Assembly: GCA_017996075.1 (NCBI GenBank)
Contig: JAGOHQ010000005.1
Span: 1 to 16,233 of the forward strand
From: Aliarcobacter sp.
GTDB taxonomy: Bacteria > Campylobacterota > Campylobacteria > Campylobacterales > Arcobacteraceae
DNA length: 16,233 nt
Direction of reading: 5' to 3'
A program made the position numbers and the translations under genes. Below the pieces are notes generated by a model. That model ran no database searches and was not told where the DNA came from. It worked only from the letters and a program-made list of their open reading frames with translations. Positions 1 to 6,019 of this stretch are shown here, piece by piece (position 1 is the stretch's first letter; every line of letters begins with the position of its first letter).

Positions 1-1229
1 TAGCTCGGATGAATCTGCCGGAACTAACCGGTAAGGCTAAATATTCCTTGAGACCGATAGTGAACTAGTACCGCGAGGGAAAGGTGAAAAGAACCCCGGT
101 GAGGGGAGTGAAATAGAACTGAAACCTTATATTTACAAGGAGTTGAAGAGGTCTTGTACCTCGACAGCGTGCCTATTGAAGAATGAGCCAACGAGTTGTA
201 TTGTCGAGCTAGGCTAAGCAGCATAAAGTTGTGGAGCCGCTAGCGAAAGCGAGTGTTAATAGCGCGAAAATTTGTTCAACAATACAGACCCGAAGCCGGA
301 TGAGCTACCCATGAGCAGGGTGAAGCCTGTCGAAAGACAGGTGGAGGCCCGAACCAGTAAGTTGTGCGACTCTTTTGGATGACTTGTGGGTTGGAGTGAA
401 AAGCTAATCGAATTCGGTAATAGCTGGTTCTCGTCGAAATATTTTTTGGAATAGCGTCAGATGGTCCCTTTAGGGGTAGAGCACTGGAAGGTTTTGACTA
501 GTAGAAATACGGCAACACCTATCAAACTCCGAATACTAAAGGTTAATAGTCTGGCAGTCAGACTCCGGGGGCGAAGCTCCGGCGGTCAAAAGGGAAACAG
601 CCCAGATCTAAAATTAAGGTCCCTAAGTATATGCTAAGTGTAAGCGAGGATGTGAAGTTTCATTGACAATGAGGATGTTGGCTTAGAAGCAGCCATCATT
701 GAAAGAAAGCGTAACAGCTCACCCATCGAGAGACTTTGCGCCACAGATGATCGGGACTCAAGCATATCACCGAAGTTTAGGGATTGAACATTTATTTGTT
801 CAATCGGTAGACGAGTGTTCTTATCTGCGTTGAAGCGGAAGGGGTGACCCACCGTGGAGCGTTAAGAAGTACGAATGTTGGCACAAGTAACCGCAATGGG
901 GGTGAGATCCCCCCACGCCGAAAGAATAAGGTTTCCTTCGCAATGTTTGTCAGCGAAGGGTTAGTCGGGCCTAAGCAGATGGCTATGCGCCGAATGCGAT
1001 GGACAAAAGGTTAATATTCCTTTACTCCGTATAAATGTGATGGAATGACGCATTGTTGTAATTTACGCCACTTATCAGATTGTGGTCTTTGTAATGATTA
1101 GCTAGAGCATGTAAATCAGTTCTAGAATACTGAAAGTTATGAAGCGAAGCTTGTAGCAATACAAGTCAAGGTAGACGAGCACGGTGCCGAGAAAAGTTTC
1201 TACATCTACTGAATAGTAGATATTGTTTT

Positions 1230-1268
1230 GTGATTAATGAGTCTAGTTATCTATGACTTATTAATCAC
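1230..1268 (+). other. AT-rich expansion hairpin within 23S rRNA (domain III/IV)
   Basis: The arms 1230-1243 and 1255-1268 are inverted copies (14 bp with one wobble) around an 11-nt loop. They lie between a conserved gaaaagtttcta block and the conserved ccgtaccgcaaaccgacacagg block, where E. coli has only a short linker-helix region. It is read here as a lineage-specific extension of an existing rRNA helix rather than an intron, because no group I core is present and the helix simply extends the rRNA fold. No function is assigned. Confidence 0.6.
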
Positions 1269-1538
1269 ATAAATAATACTTTAAGTTTATATGGATCCGT
1301 ACCGCAAACCGACACAGGTATTCAGGTCGAGAAGACTAAGGCGAACGAGTGATTTCTCCCAAAGGAACTAGGCAAAAAAGCAGCCGTAAGTTAGCAATAA
1401 GGCTTGCCCATAGCAATATGGGCCGCAGCGAAAGTTTCTCTGGCAACTGTTTATCTAAAACACAGCTCCATGCGAACTCGTAAGAGTATGTATATGGGGT
1501 GACACCTGACCAATGCGGGAAGGTTAAATATTGGTGGT

Positions 1539-1644
1539 CACATTCTGACTTTAATGATCTAATCTGAAAATTTTTTTAAAATTTTCTTCTATTTTTTAAT
1601 TTATTAGAAAATAGATAGGATTATTTCAATGAAGTCAGAATGTG
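1539..1644 (+). other. Large three-way-junction expansion at the helix 68 position of 23S rRNA
   Basis: A perfect 13-bp outer stem (1539-1551 with 1632-1644) encloses about 80 nt of very AT-rich sequence. That interior can fold into a 5-bp inner stem (1560-1564 with 1619-1623) carrying two hairpins (1566-1574/1578-1586 and 1589-1595/1608-1614). E. coli helix 68 ends in a short hairpin at this point, so the tip has grown by roughly 80-90 nt. Flanking rRNA (gggaaggttaa before, gccccc and helix 69 after) is intact. It could be a permanent expansion segment or an excised RNase III-type intervening sequence. The position is by recalled alignment. Confidence 0.7.
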
Positions 1645-1699
1645 GCTGACTGATATAAGCCCCCGTCAATGTCGGCGATAACTATAATCGTCCTAAGGT

Positions 1700-1919
1700 T
1701 CTGGATATAAATTAATTTTTATGTCCGGAATGATTGGGACGATAAAATAGGTCGTGAATAGTTTTAGAAAACAAGTTTTAAATTCATTACACGATTAAGC
1801 TACCCCGCATCTTAGAAATATTAATGCGGTCAAATGTGGTTAACAAGAGACCAACGCCACACACCTGACTATCGAAAGATAAAGGTGAAGATAGAGTCCA
1901 ACTTTTAAAGGAACAGTTG
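1700..1919 (+). ncRNA. Compact group I intron in 23S rRNA at the E. coli 1931-equivalent site
   Basis: Removing these 220 nt rejoins the universal rRNA block as cctaaggt|agcgaag, so the 5' exon ends in U and the intron ends in G, as group I introns require. Visible core elements are an S-like segment aagatagagtcc (1889-1900), a P8 hairpin cacct...aggtg closed by a GAAA tetraloop (about 1862-1887), a P3 pairing tgtgg/ccaca (about 1837-1862), and a 5' stem in which intron 1701-1708 pairs with 1721-1728. The exon segment gtcctaa (1690-1696) pairs with ttgggac (1734-1740). In this simple fold the splice-site U pairs with A rather than the usual G, and the nearest U-G pair is three bases inside the intron, so P1 needs checking. 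There is no room for a homing endonuclease. Position 1931 is a known site for bacterial 23S introns such as those of Thermotoga. Confidence 0.82.
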
Positions 1920-2491
1920 AGCGAAGTTCCTTGTCTGGTAAGTTCAGACGTGCACGAATGGTGTAATGACTGGGGAACTGTCTCTGGGAGTAGCTCGGTG
2001 AAAATACAATGGCGGTGAAGATGCCGCCTACCTGCAGATAGACGAAAAGACCCCGTGAGCTTTACTCTAGCTTGGTATTGTGTTTATTAATTTATTGCGT
2101 AGAATAGTGGTCAGAGGTTTGATGTTGTAGGTTTCGGCTTACATCTACTCGACAGTGAAATAGCCATCTTTAAATTGATAAACACTAACCTCAACGGAAA
2201 AAACGTTGAGAGACAGTATCTGGTGGGGAGTTTTACTGGGGTGGTACCCTCCTAAAAAGTAACGGAGGGGTTTATTAAGGTCAGTTAGGCGCGAATGGAA
2301 ACCGTGCCGATAGTGTAATGGCATAAACTGGCTTGACTGTAAGACGGGCATGTCGAGCAGATACGAAAGTAGAACATAGTGAACCGACAATTCGCATTAG
2401 ATGCGGTTGAGGATTAACGGATAGAAGCTACCACGGGGATAACAGGCTAGTTCCGCCTAAGAGTTCATATCGACGGCGGAGTTCGGCACCT

Positions 2492-2844
2492 TAACTTATG
2501 TTACAAGTTCTAAGAACAAACATACATCGGGGTGCCTAGGGCAGTAATGCACTATAAAAAATATTTAGCTATATGCTGGAACTCCTGGCCAAAATAGTAT
2601 AATTTGACTCAAACAGTAATCTGAAAAGATAAGCTGAGTAGTTTAAAAACAAAATATACGCAGGACGATCAGCAGGGAAGACTTCTAAGTTTAGAAATAA
2701 ATATGAAGAACCCTCAGAGACTACACGCTAAACTCCTAATTAATTTTAGGATGAAGATATAGTCCAATCCTCACAGTAATGTGGGAAGATACGTGTTTCG
2801 TCACACGTGCAATAGGAGATTTAAGATAGATTAGAACCAGACAG
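2492..2844 (+). ncRNA. Group I intron in 23S rRNA at the E. coli 2500-equivalent site, ORF-less, with visible guide sequence
   Basis: The 353-nt insert splits ggcacct|cgatgtcggctc, the peptidyl-transferase centre around E. coli 2500. Its core is textbook group I: gatcagcagggaag (2667-2680, Q-like), cctcagagactacacg (2713-2728, R-like) and gatgaagatatagtcc (2749-2764, S-like), with P7 gacta (2719-2723)/tagtc (2760-2764) and a P8 hairpin between. The internal guide gggtgcc (2530-2536) pairs with all seven bases of the 5' exon ggcacct, giving the conserved U-G wobble at the splice site (2491 with 2530). Directly upstream, acatcg (2524-2529) is the exact complement of the 3' exon cgatgt (P10). 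Both splice sites are therefore fixed to the base. A distal hairpin acgtgt/acacgt follows P9. No open reading frame of note is inside, so mobility would depend on an endonuclease elsewhere or on reverse splicing. Confidence 0.95.
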
Positions 2845-3271
2845 CGATGTCGGCTCATCTTATCCTGGGGGTGGAGAAGCTCCCAAGGGTATGGCTGTTC
2901 GCCATTTAAAAAGATACGCGAGCTGGGTTCAAACCGTCGTGAGACAGGTTGGTCTCCTATCTACTGCAGGCGCTTGGAATATTGAGGAGATTTGTCTCTA
3001 GTACGAGAGGACCGAGATGAACTGACCTCTGGTGTGTGGGCTCTAGCGCTAGCTGGACCGCCCAGTAGCCAAGTCGGGAATGGATAAGTTCTGAAAGCAT
3101 CTAAGAACGAAGCCAACTCCAAGATAAGTATTCTATAAGGGTCGTAAGAGATTATTACGTTGATAGGATCTAGATGTAAGCACAGCAATGTGTTCAGTCA
3201 AGGATTACTAATAACCCGCACTTATCAAGAAATATGTTTATCATTATTGAAAATATTTTTATCAATACAAA

Positions 3272-3352
3272 ATCACTATTGAATTCTAGAAGTTATTTTT
3301 TATTTAATTCTTGTAATTATTTTTAAATTAATTTTTAGAATTCAATAGTGAT
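3272..3352 (+). repeat. 20-bp inverted repeat in the 23S-5S spacer
   Basis: The arms 3272-3291 and 3333-3352 pair over 20 positions, all Watson-Crick except one G-U, around a 41-nt AT-rich loop. There is no U-tract directly after it, so it is not an obvious intrinsic terminator. It may be an RNase III-type processing site or a small palindromic element. Confidence 0.7.
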
Positions 3353-3371
3353 AATAATTATCATTAAACTA

Positions 3372-3429
3372 ATAGTGGGGTATTAAACGCATTTATCTAA
3401 TAAAATAGGTAAGTTTGATACTCCGCTAT
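3372..3429 (+). repeat. 17-bp hairpin with wobble pairs in the 23S-5S spacer
   Basis: The segment 3372-3388 pairs with 3413-3429 over 17 positions, including three G-U wobbles at separate places, around a 24-nt loop. Wobbles scattered through an otherwise unbroken helix suggest that the RNA structure, not the DNA palindrome, is kept. It does not fold as a tRNA. The function is unknown; rRNA processing is the natural guess. Confidence 0.6.
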
Positions 3430-3486
3430 AAACCAAATTATATCTATAAATAGGATTTTGATACTCGAAAGTAATATTTCGAGTAC

Positions 3487-3602
3487 TCTGTTCTCCCGAT
3501 TCAGATGAAAGGTAACACACCATCCCATTTCGAACTGGATCGTGAAGATTTCACTCAGCGATGGTAGCGTTTTTCGCAAGAGTAGCTTTTCGGGAGAACA
3601 GA
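3487..3602 (+). rRNA. 5S ribosomal RNA
   Basis: Recognised from the 5S signature order: helix I strand tgttctccc, then gatgaaaggtaacacaccatcccatt (compare the usual cacccgttcccatt), cgaactggatcgtgaag, tcagcgatggtag, gcaagagtagc, and the returning helix I strand gggagaaca. Helix I is continuous with flanking sequence: 3482-3499 pairs perfectly with 3590-3607, 18 bp, nearly twice the normal 5S terminal helix, so the mature ends cannot be set exactly and probably lie inside this stem. The gene follows the 23S gene on the same strand and is followed by a terminator, so it closes the rRNA operon. Confidence 0.9.
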
Positions 3603-3632
3603 GTACTTGAAGCAATTCAAAATATTCTAATA

Positions 3633-3669
3633 AAAACACCTTGATTTATCAAGGGGTTTTTATTTTTTT
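3633..3669 (+). terminator. Rho-independent terminator of the rRNA operon
   Basis: Stem ccttgat/atcaagg with a two-base loop, extended outside a mismatch by aaac/gttt, and followed by a T-rich run reaching 3669. It sits 30 bases after 5S rRNA. Confidence 0.88.
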
Positions 3670-3693
3670 CACTTTTAATATTTATTATTATAT

Positions 3694-3721
3694 TTGACAA
3701 ATATTTATAAAATGATATAGT
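3694..3721 (+). promoter_or_regulatory. Sigma-70-type promoter for the small zinc-ribbon gene
   Basis: A consensus -35 TTGACA (3694-3699), a 16-base spacer, then an extended -10 TGA TATAGT (3713-3721). Transcription would start near 3728, leaving a leader of about 40 bases before the ATG at 3767. Confidence 0.7.
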
Positions 3722-3766
3722 TAAATAAGATAAACAAGTAATTTTTTAATTTTTAAATATTTTAAA

Positions 3767-4012
3767 ATGGAAGAGGAAAGTGTAATAGGTAAATATACAG
3801 AAATTTTACCTCTTCTAAAAAAGATTTTAGAAGATGAAGAAAAAATAAAAGAAAATGAAAAATATAAAATAGATGCAAGTTGTAAAAACAAAGGTCTGTA
3901 TTATAAAAAATCAGTAGAAACAATAAGAAATTTTTTAAACAAAAAAGGACAAAGAGTCCGTGAGTATCATTGCGATTTGTGTAATTATTGGCATCTTACT
4001 CATAAAATTTAA
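3767..4012 (+). CDS. Small zinc-ribbon-like protein (CxxC...WHLT)
   Basis: An 81-residue, highly charged protein of unknown function. Residues 1-35 are acidic/basic and probably helical. Cys39 begins a second segment with a Lys/Tyr-rich helix (residues 43-60), ending in YHCDLCNYWHLTHK, where Cys69, Cys72 and His76 could bind a metal together with Cys39. Small proteins with the layout C-x-K-x-x-Y-x-(helix)-Y-x-C-x-x-C-x-x-WHLT occur widely, including in phages and CPR genomes, and are usually unannotated; that family link is from memory. A strong promoter and a terminator bracket the gene, so it is a single-gene transcript between the rRNA operon and rplJL. ATG 3767 is the first start after the promoter; there is no Shine-Dalgarno. 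The low-complexity Lys/Glu content matches the AT-rich genome rather than pointing to transfer. Confidence 0.8.
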   Translation: MEEESVIGKYTEILPLLKKILEDEEKIKENEKYKIDASCKNKGLYYKKSVETIRNFLNKKGQRVREYHCDLCNYWHLTHKI

Positions 4013-4028
4013 AATTAATTTAAAAAAA

Positions 4029-4055
4029 AGACAAAAAAGACAAAAAAGACAAAAA
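4029..4055 (+). repeat. Three tandem copies of a 9-base unit (agacaaaaa)
   Basis: Three exact consecutive 9-base copies lie between the zinc-ribbon stop codon and the terminator stem. This is probably slippage-generated low-complexity DNA. Confidence 0.85.
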
Positions 4056-4083
4056 AGCCTAAGATTTTAGGCTTTTTCTTTTT
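4051..4083 (+). terminator. Rho-independent terminator after the zinc-ribbon gene
   Basis: A 10-bp stem aaaagcctaa/ttaggctttt (4053-4062 with 4067-4076) with a 4-base loop, followed by a T-rich run. It separates the small gene from the rplJ promoter. Confidence 0.9.
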
Positions 4084-4110
4084 GCTTTAATTTAGATTTT
4101 ATGTTATATT
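4082..4110 (+). promoter_or_regulatory. Promoter of rplJL
   Basis: A -35 TTGCTT (4082-4087), 17-base spacer and extended -10 TGT TATATT (4102-4110). The predicted start near 4117 places the whole L10-type leader at the 5' end of the transcript. The -35 overlaps the T-tract of the preceding terminator. Confidence 0.65.
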
Positions 4111-4117
4111 CTTATTT

Positions 4118-4258
4118 GTAAACCAAAGAAAAAGGTGAATCAAATATAAAGATTCTTAAAATAAAAACCTTTGGAGGTCGAACTAAAAAAGCTTTTATTA
4201 GCTTTAGCGTTTACCTGAAATTCCTATACTTTGGTTTAGGAATTTTAGTTTTATAAAA
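4118..4258 (+). promoter_or_regulatory. Probable ribosomal protein L10 leader with attenuator
   Basis: The 150-base leader before rplJ holds competing pairings. The 5' segment aaaccaaag (4120-4128) pairs exactly with ctttggttt (4229-4237) over nine bases, closing a long domain; its ccaaag core can instead pair with ctttgg at 4169-4174. The segment 4229-4237 lies mainly in the loop of a 9-bp hairpin, aaattccta/taggaattt (4218-4226 with 4237-4245), followed by a T-rich stretch, which resembles an intrinsic terminator. Inside are gaatc/gattc and aaagc/gcttt hairpins. Position before rplJL and architecture match the known L10 leader, where L10 or L10-(L12)n binding represses its own operon. No covariance-model search was run, and the kink-turn was not verified. 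Confidence 0.72.
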
Positions 4259-4269
4259 ATCAAAATATT

Positions 4270-4755
4270 ATGGCTTTAAATAAAAATCAAAAATCTGAAT
4301 TAATAGAAAAATATTCTATGATTCTAGATAAAGCAAAGACTTTCGTTTATGTAAAATTCAAGGGTCTTTCAGTGAAAGATACAGAATTATTAAGAAAAAA
4401 TCTTTTTGCAGAAGGTATTTCTTACAATGTGGTTAAAAAAACTCTTTGGAACAGAGCTGTTGATACTAAAAAAATCTCTGGCGATAAACCAGAAGTGGAA
4501 GTAGAAATGGCCGTTATTGCAGGAATAGATTTACTCTCTCCAGCAAGAATTGCAAATGATTTTGCAAAAGAACACAAAGGTTTATTTTCAATTGTGGGAG
4601 GAATATTTGACGGAGTTTTCAAAGATGAAAAATCTATGATGGAAATAGCAACAATTCCTTCAAGAGAAGTTCTTCTTTCACAAATTGCTTTCTTATTAAA
4701 ATCTCCAATGCAAAGATTGGCTATTGGTATAAATGAAGTAGCAAAGAAAAAATAA
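4270..4755 (+). CDS. rplJ: 50S ribosomal protein L10
   Basis: L10 anchors the L7/L12 stalk to 23S rRNA at the GTPase-associated centre. The 161-residue length fits the family. The N-terminal rRNA-binding domain shows the usual pattern: a helix NKNQKSELIEKYSMILDKAK, then the strand FVYVKFKGLSVKDTELLRKNL, then SYNVVKKTLWNRA (about residues 4-63). The C-terminal part ends in a long helix (about 135-160) expected to carry L7/L12 dimers. It precedes rplL by 38 bases in one transcript and follows an L10-type leader, so autoregulation by L10 is likely. There is no Shine-Dalgarno before the ATG. Neither rplK-rplA upstream nor rpoBC downstream is present, unlike the classical cluster. Confidence 0.97.
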   Translation: MALNKNQKSELIEKYSMILDKAKTFVYVKFKGLSVKDTELLRKNLFAEGISYNVVKKTLWNRAVDTKKISGDKPEVEVEMAVIAGIDLLSPARIANDFAKEHKGLFSIVGGIFDGVFKDEKSMMEIATIPSREVLLSQIAFLLKSPMQRLAIGINEVAKKK

Positions 4756-4793
4756 TAAAACATTATCAGTTAGTTAATAATTAAAATAAAATT

Positions 4794-5159
4794 ATGGAAA
4801 AATACGCAGACTTGTTAAACAAAATCGAGGCTATGTCAGTACTTGAATTAAATGAATTAGTAAAAGCAATTGAAGAGAAATTTGGTGTATCTGCAGCAGC
4901 AGTATCAGCAGCTCCAGCAGGAGGTGCAAGTGCAGAAGCTGAAGAAAAAACATCTTTCACTGTTCATCTTGAAGCAGCAGGAGAAGGAAAAATCGCCGTT
5001 ATGAAGGTAGTTAAAGAATCTTTGGGACTTGGTCTTAAAGAAGCTAAAGACCTTGTAGACGGAGCTCCTATTGATCTTAAAAAAGATGTAAAGAAAGAGG
5101 ATGCTGAAACTCTAAAGAAAGCTCTTGAAGAAGCTGGAGCAAAAGTATCATTAAAGTAA
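4794..5159 (+). CDS. rplL: 50S ribosomal protein L7/L12
   Basis: Stalk protein that recruits and stimulates translational GTPases. All three parts are visible in 121 residues: an N-terminal dimerisation domain (residues 1-35, [25 protein letters not shown]), an Ala/Gly-rich hinge (36-50) and the C-terminal factor-binding domain (about 53-121) with [25 protein letters not shown] and a closing [10 protein letters not shown]. These are close to the consensus for bacterial L12. It is co-transcribed with rplJ and followed directly by a strong terminator, so the pair forms a complete operon. The translation start is the ATG after an A-rich leader without a Shine-Dalgarno; a high expression level is expected from the family. 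Confidence 0.98.
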   Translation: MEKYADLLNKIEAMSVLELNELVKAIEEKFGVSAAAVSAAPAGGASAEAEEKTSFTVHLEAAGEGKIAVMKVVKESLGLGLKEAKDLVDGAPIDLKKDVKKEDAETLKKALEEAGAKVSLK

Positions 5160-5181
5160 TTTAAAATACTCTTAAAACAAT

Positions 5182-5217
5182 AAAAAGACTCTCTAATTTA
5201 TTTTAGAGAGTCTTTTT
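5182..5217 (+). terminator. Rho-independent terminator of rplJL
   Basis: Perfect 15-bp stem aaaaagactctctaa (5182-5196) with ttagagagtcttttt (5203-5217), 6-base loop and terminal T-run. It ends the ribosomal protein operon 20 bases after the rplL stop. Confidence 0.95.
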
Positions 5218-5307
5218 ATTAAACACACTTTCTATTTTTTTCAATATTTTCTTTTAAAATCTAATATGTTAGTATTTTTATATAAATCTTAATGATTTTT
5301 TAAATAT

Positions 5308-5895
5308 ATGGATTCTCTAATAAAAATTTTTCAATCTGAAAGTGGTGATATAAGACTAAAGACTCTTAGATTTTTTCTTGCAAATAATAATAATTCATTT
5401 AGTCTTCTCGATGTAGAAGAAGGTACAAGGATAAGAAAAGATAAATTAAAAAAGGAATTAGCTTTTTTATCTTTGTCTAAATTCTTAATAAAAAATAATC
5501 ACACAAAAGGTGGCTCTAGTTATAAACTAAATCAAGATTTCGAACACAAAGAAGCTTTATATTCTCTAGTCTTTGATTTTGAAAATATGAATAGAAAAAT
5601 AATCATAGATAAATTAAAGAAGATAGGTAGAATTAAATTATTTTATTTTACAGGATTATTTTTAAATGACACAGATACAGAAGTTGATATCTTAATAGTC
5701 GCTGATAATATAAAACCAAAAGAGATGCATAAAGCATTACTAGATTTAAATTCATTATTTGCTTCTAAGATAAGAGTATTGATAATGGATGTAGAAGAAT
5801 ATAATTATAGATACAAGATGTTTGATAGATTTTTAAGATTAGTTTTAGAAGGTAAAAAAATAGTAGTTATAGATAAATTTGCAAGTGAAATATAA
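5308..5895 (+). CDS. Winged-helix plus nucleotidyltransferase-like protein
   Basis: A 195-residue protein without a named family that I can assign firmly. Residues 1-75 look like a winged-helix DNA-binding domain: helix LKTLRFFLANN, a turn, helix KDKLKKELAFLSLSKFLIKN, then a Gly-Gly wing (residues 68-69) and SYKLN. Residues 85-190 resemble a nucleotidyltransferase fold, with TGLFLNDTDTEVDILIV (115-131) in place of the Gly-Ser...Asp-x-Asp signature; Asp121, Asp123 and Asp127 are candidate acidic residues, but the classic GS pair is replaced by TG. Proteins with this pairing occur in CPR genomes as uncharacterised regulators (from memory). It stands alone between the rplJL terminator and an AT-rich intergenic region. 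The start is chosen as the first ATG; a weak extended -10 TGTTAGTAT lies at 5267-5275. No activity is claimed. Confidence 0.75.
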   Translation: MDSLIKIFQSESGDIRLKTLRFFLANNNNSFSLLDVEEGTRIRKDKLKKELAFLSLSKFLIKNNHTKGGSSYKLNQDFEHKEALYSLVFDFENMNRKIIIDKLKKIGRIKLFYFTGLFLNDTDTEVDILIVADNIKPKEMHKALLDLNSLFASKIRVLIMDVEEYNYRYKMFDRFLRLVLEGKKIVVIDKFASEI

Positions 5896-5936
5896 AATTA
5901 TATTTCAAATTAAATATTTTTTGTGGATAAAAATTT

Positions 5937-5962
5937 TTAACATATTTTTATAATGATATAAT
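5937..5962 (+). promoter_or_regulatory. Candidate promoter of the TM-helix membrane protein gene
   Basis: Extended -10 TGA TATAAT (5954-5962). The best upstream element, TTAACA (5937-5942), sits only 14 bases from it, so recognition would depend on the extended -10. A leader of roughly 50 AT-rich bases precedes the ATG at 6020. Confidence 0.5.
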
Positions 5963-6019
5963 TTAAGTATATAAAGTAAAATCTTTATTTATTAGAATAA
6001 ATAATAAAATTATAAAATT

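Larger units (their letters stand above)
1..3230 (+). rRNA. 23S ribosomal RNA, 5'-truncated by window edge, interrupted by two group I introns
   Basis: Large-subunit rRNA gene. The visible part begins near E. coli position 420-450 and runs to the 3' end, so the first few hundred bases lie outside the window. Recognisable landmarks in order are the gaccgatagtgaac block, the ggatgttggcttagaagcagccatcatt block (L11/GTPase-associated region), aaaccgacacaggt, the helix 69 region around 1680, gacgaaaagaccccgtgagctttac near 2041, ggggataacaggct in the peptidyl-transferase centre, the sarcin-ricin loop agtacgagaggacc near 3000, and the closing block near 3210. Conserved sequence is broken at 1699/1700 and 2491/2492 by inserts with group I core elements, and AT-rich expansions enlarge two helices. 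The exact 3' end is approximate because its 5' pairing partner is not visible. Assignment is by recalled alignment to E. coli. Confidence 0.97.
3231..3480 (+). other. 23S-5S internal transcribed spacer with two long hairpins
   Basis: About 250 bases of AT-rich spacer without a tRNA gene or a credible coding region. It contains two strong inverted repeats listed separately and, next to the 5S gene, a hairpin actcgaaa/tttcgagt (3463-3470 with 3477-3484). Its probable role is in pre-rRNA processing; this is inferred from position only. Confidence 0.75.

Noticed and set aside
3372..3429. A tRNA gene in the 23S-5S spacer
   Set aside because: The sequence forms one long hairpin, with no cloverleaf arms, TpsiC motif or CCA end.
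24..3639. Minus-strand open frames of 66-81 codons across the rRNA region
   Set aside because: They lie within conserved rRNA or its spacer, have compositions unlike proteins elsewhere in the window, and have no promoter or homologous motif.
4029..4055. Start of a CRISPR array or regulatory repeat
   Set aside because: The units are 9 bases, directly adjacent without spacers, and low in complexity.
4422..4763. 113-codon minus-strand frame across rplJ
   Set aside because: Mirror frame of a well-supported ribosomal protein gene; its translation shows no domain.
5887..5906. Terminator after the winged-helix gene
   Set aside because: gaaatata/tatatttc forms an 8-bp hairpin almost purely of A-T pairs and is not followed by a proper T-run, so chance is likely in this composition.
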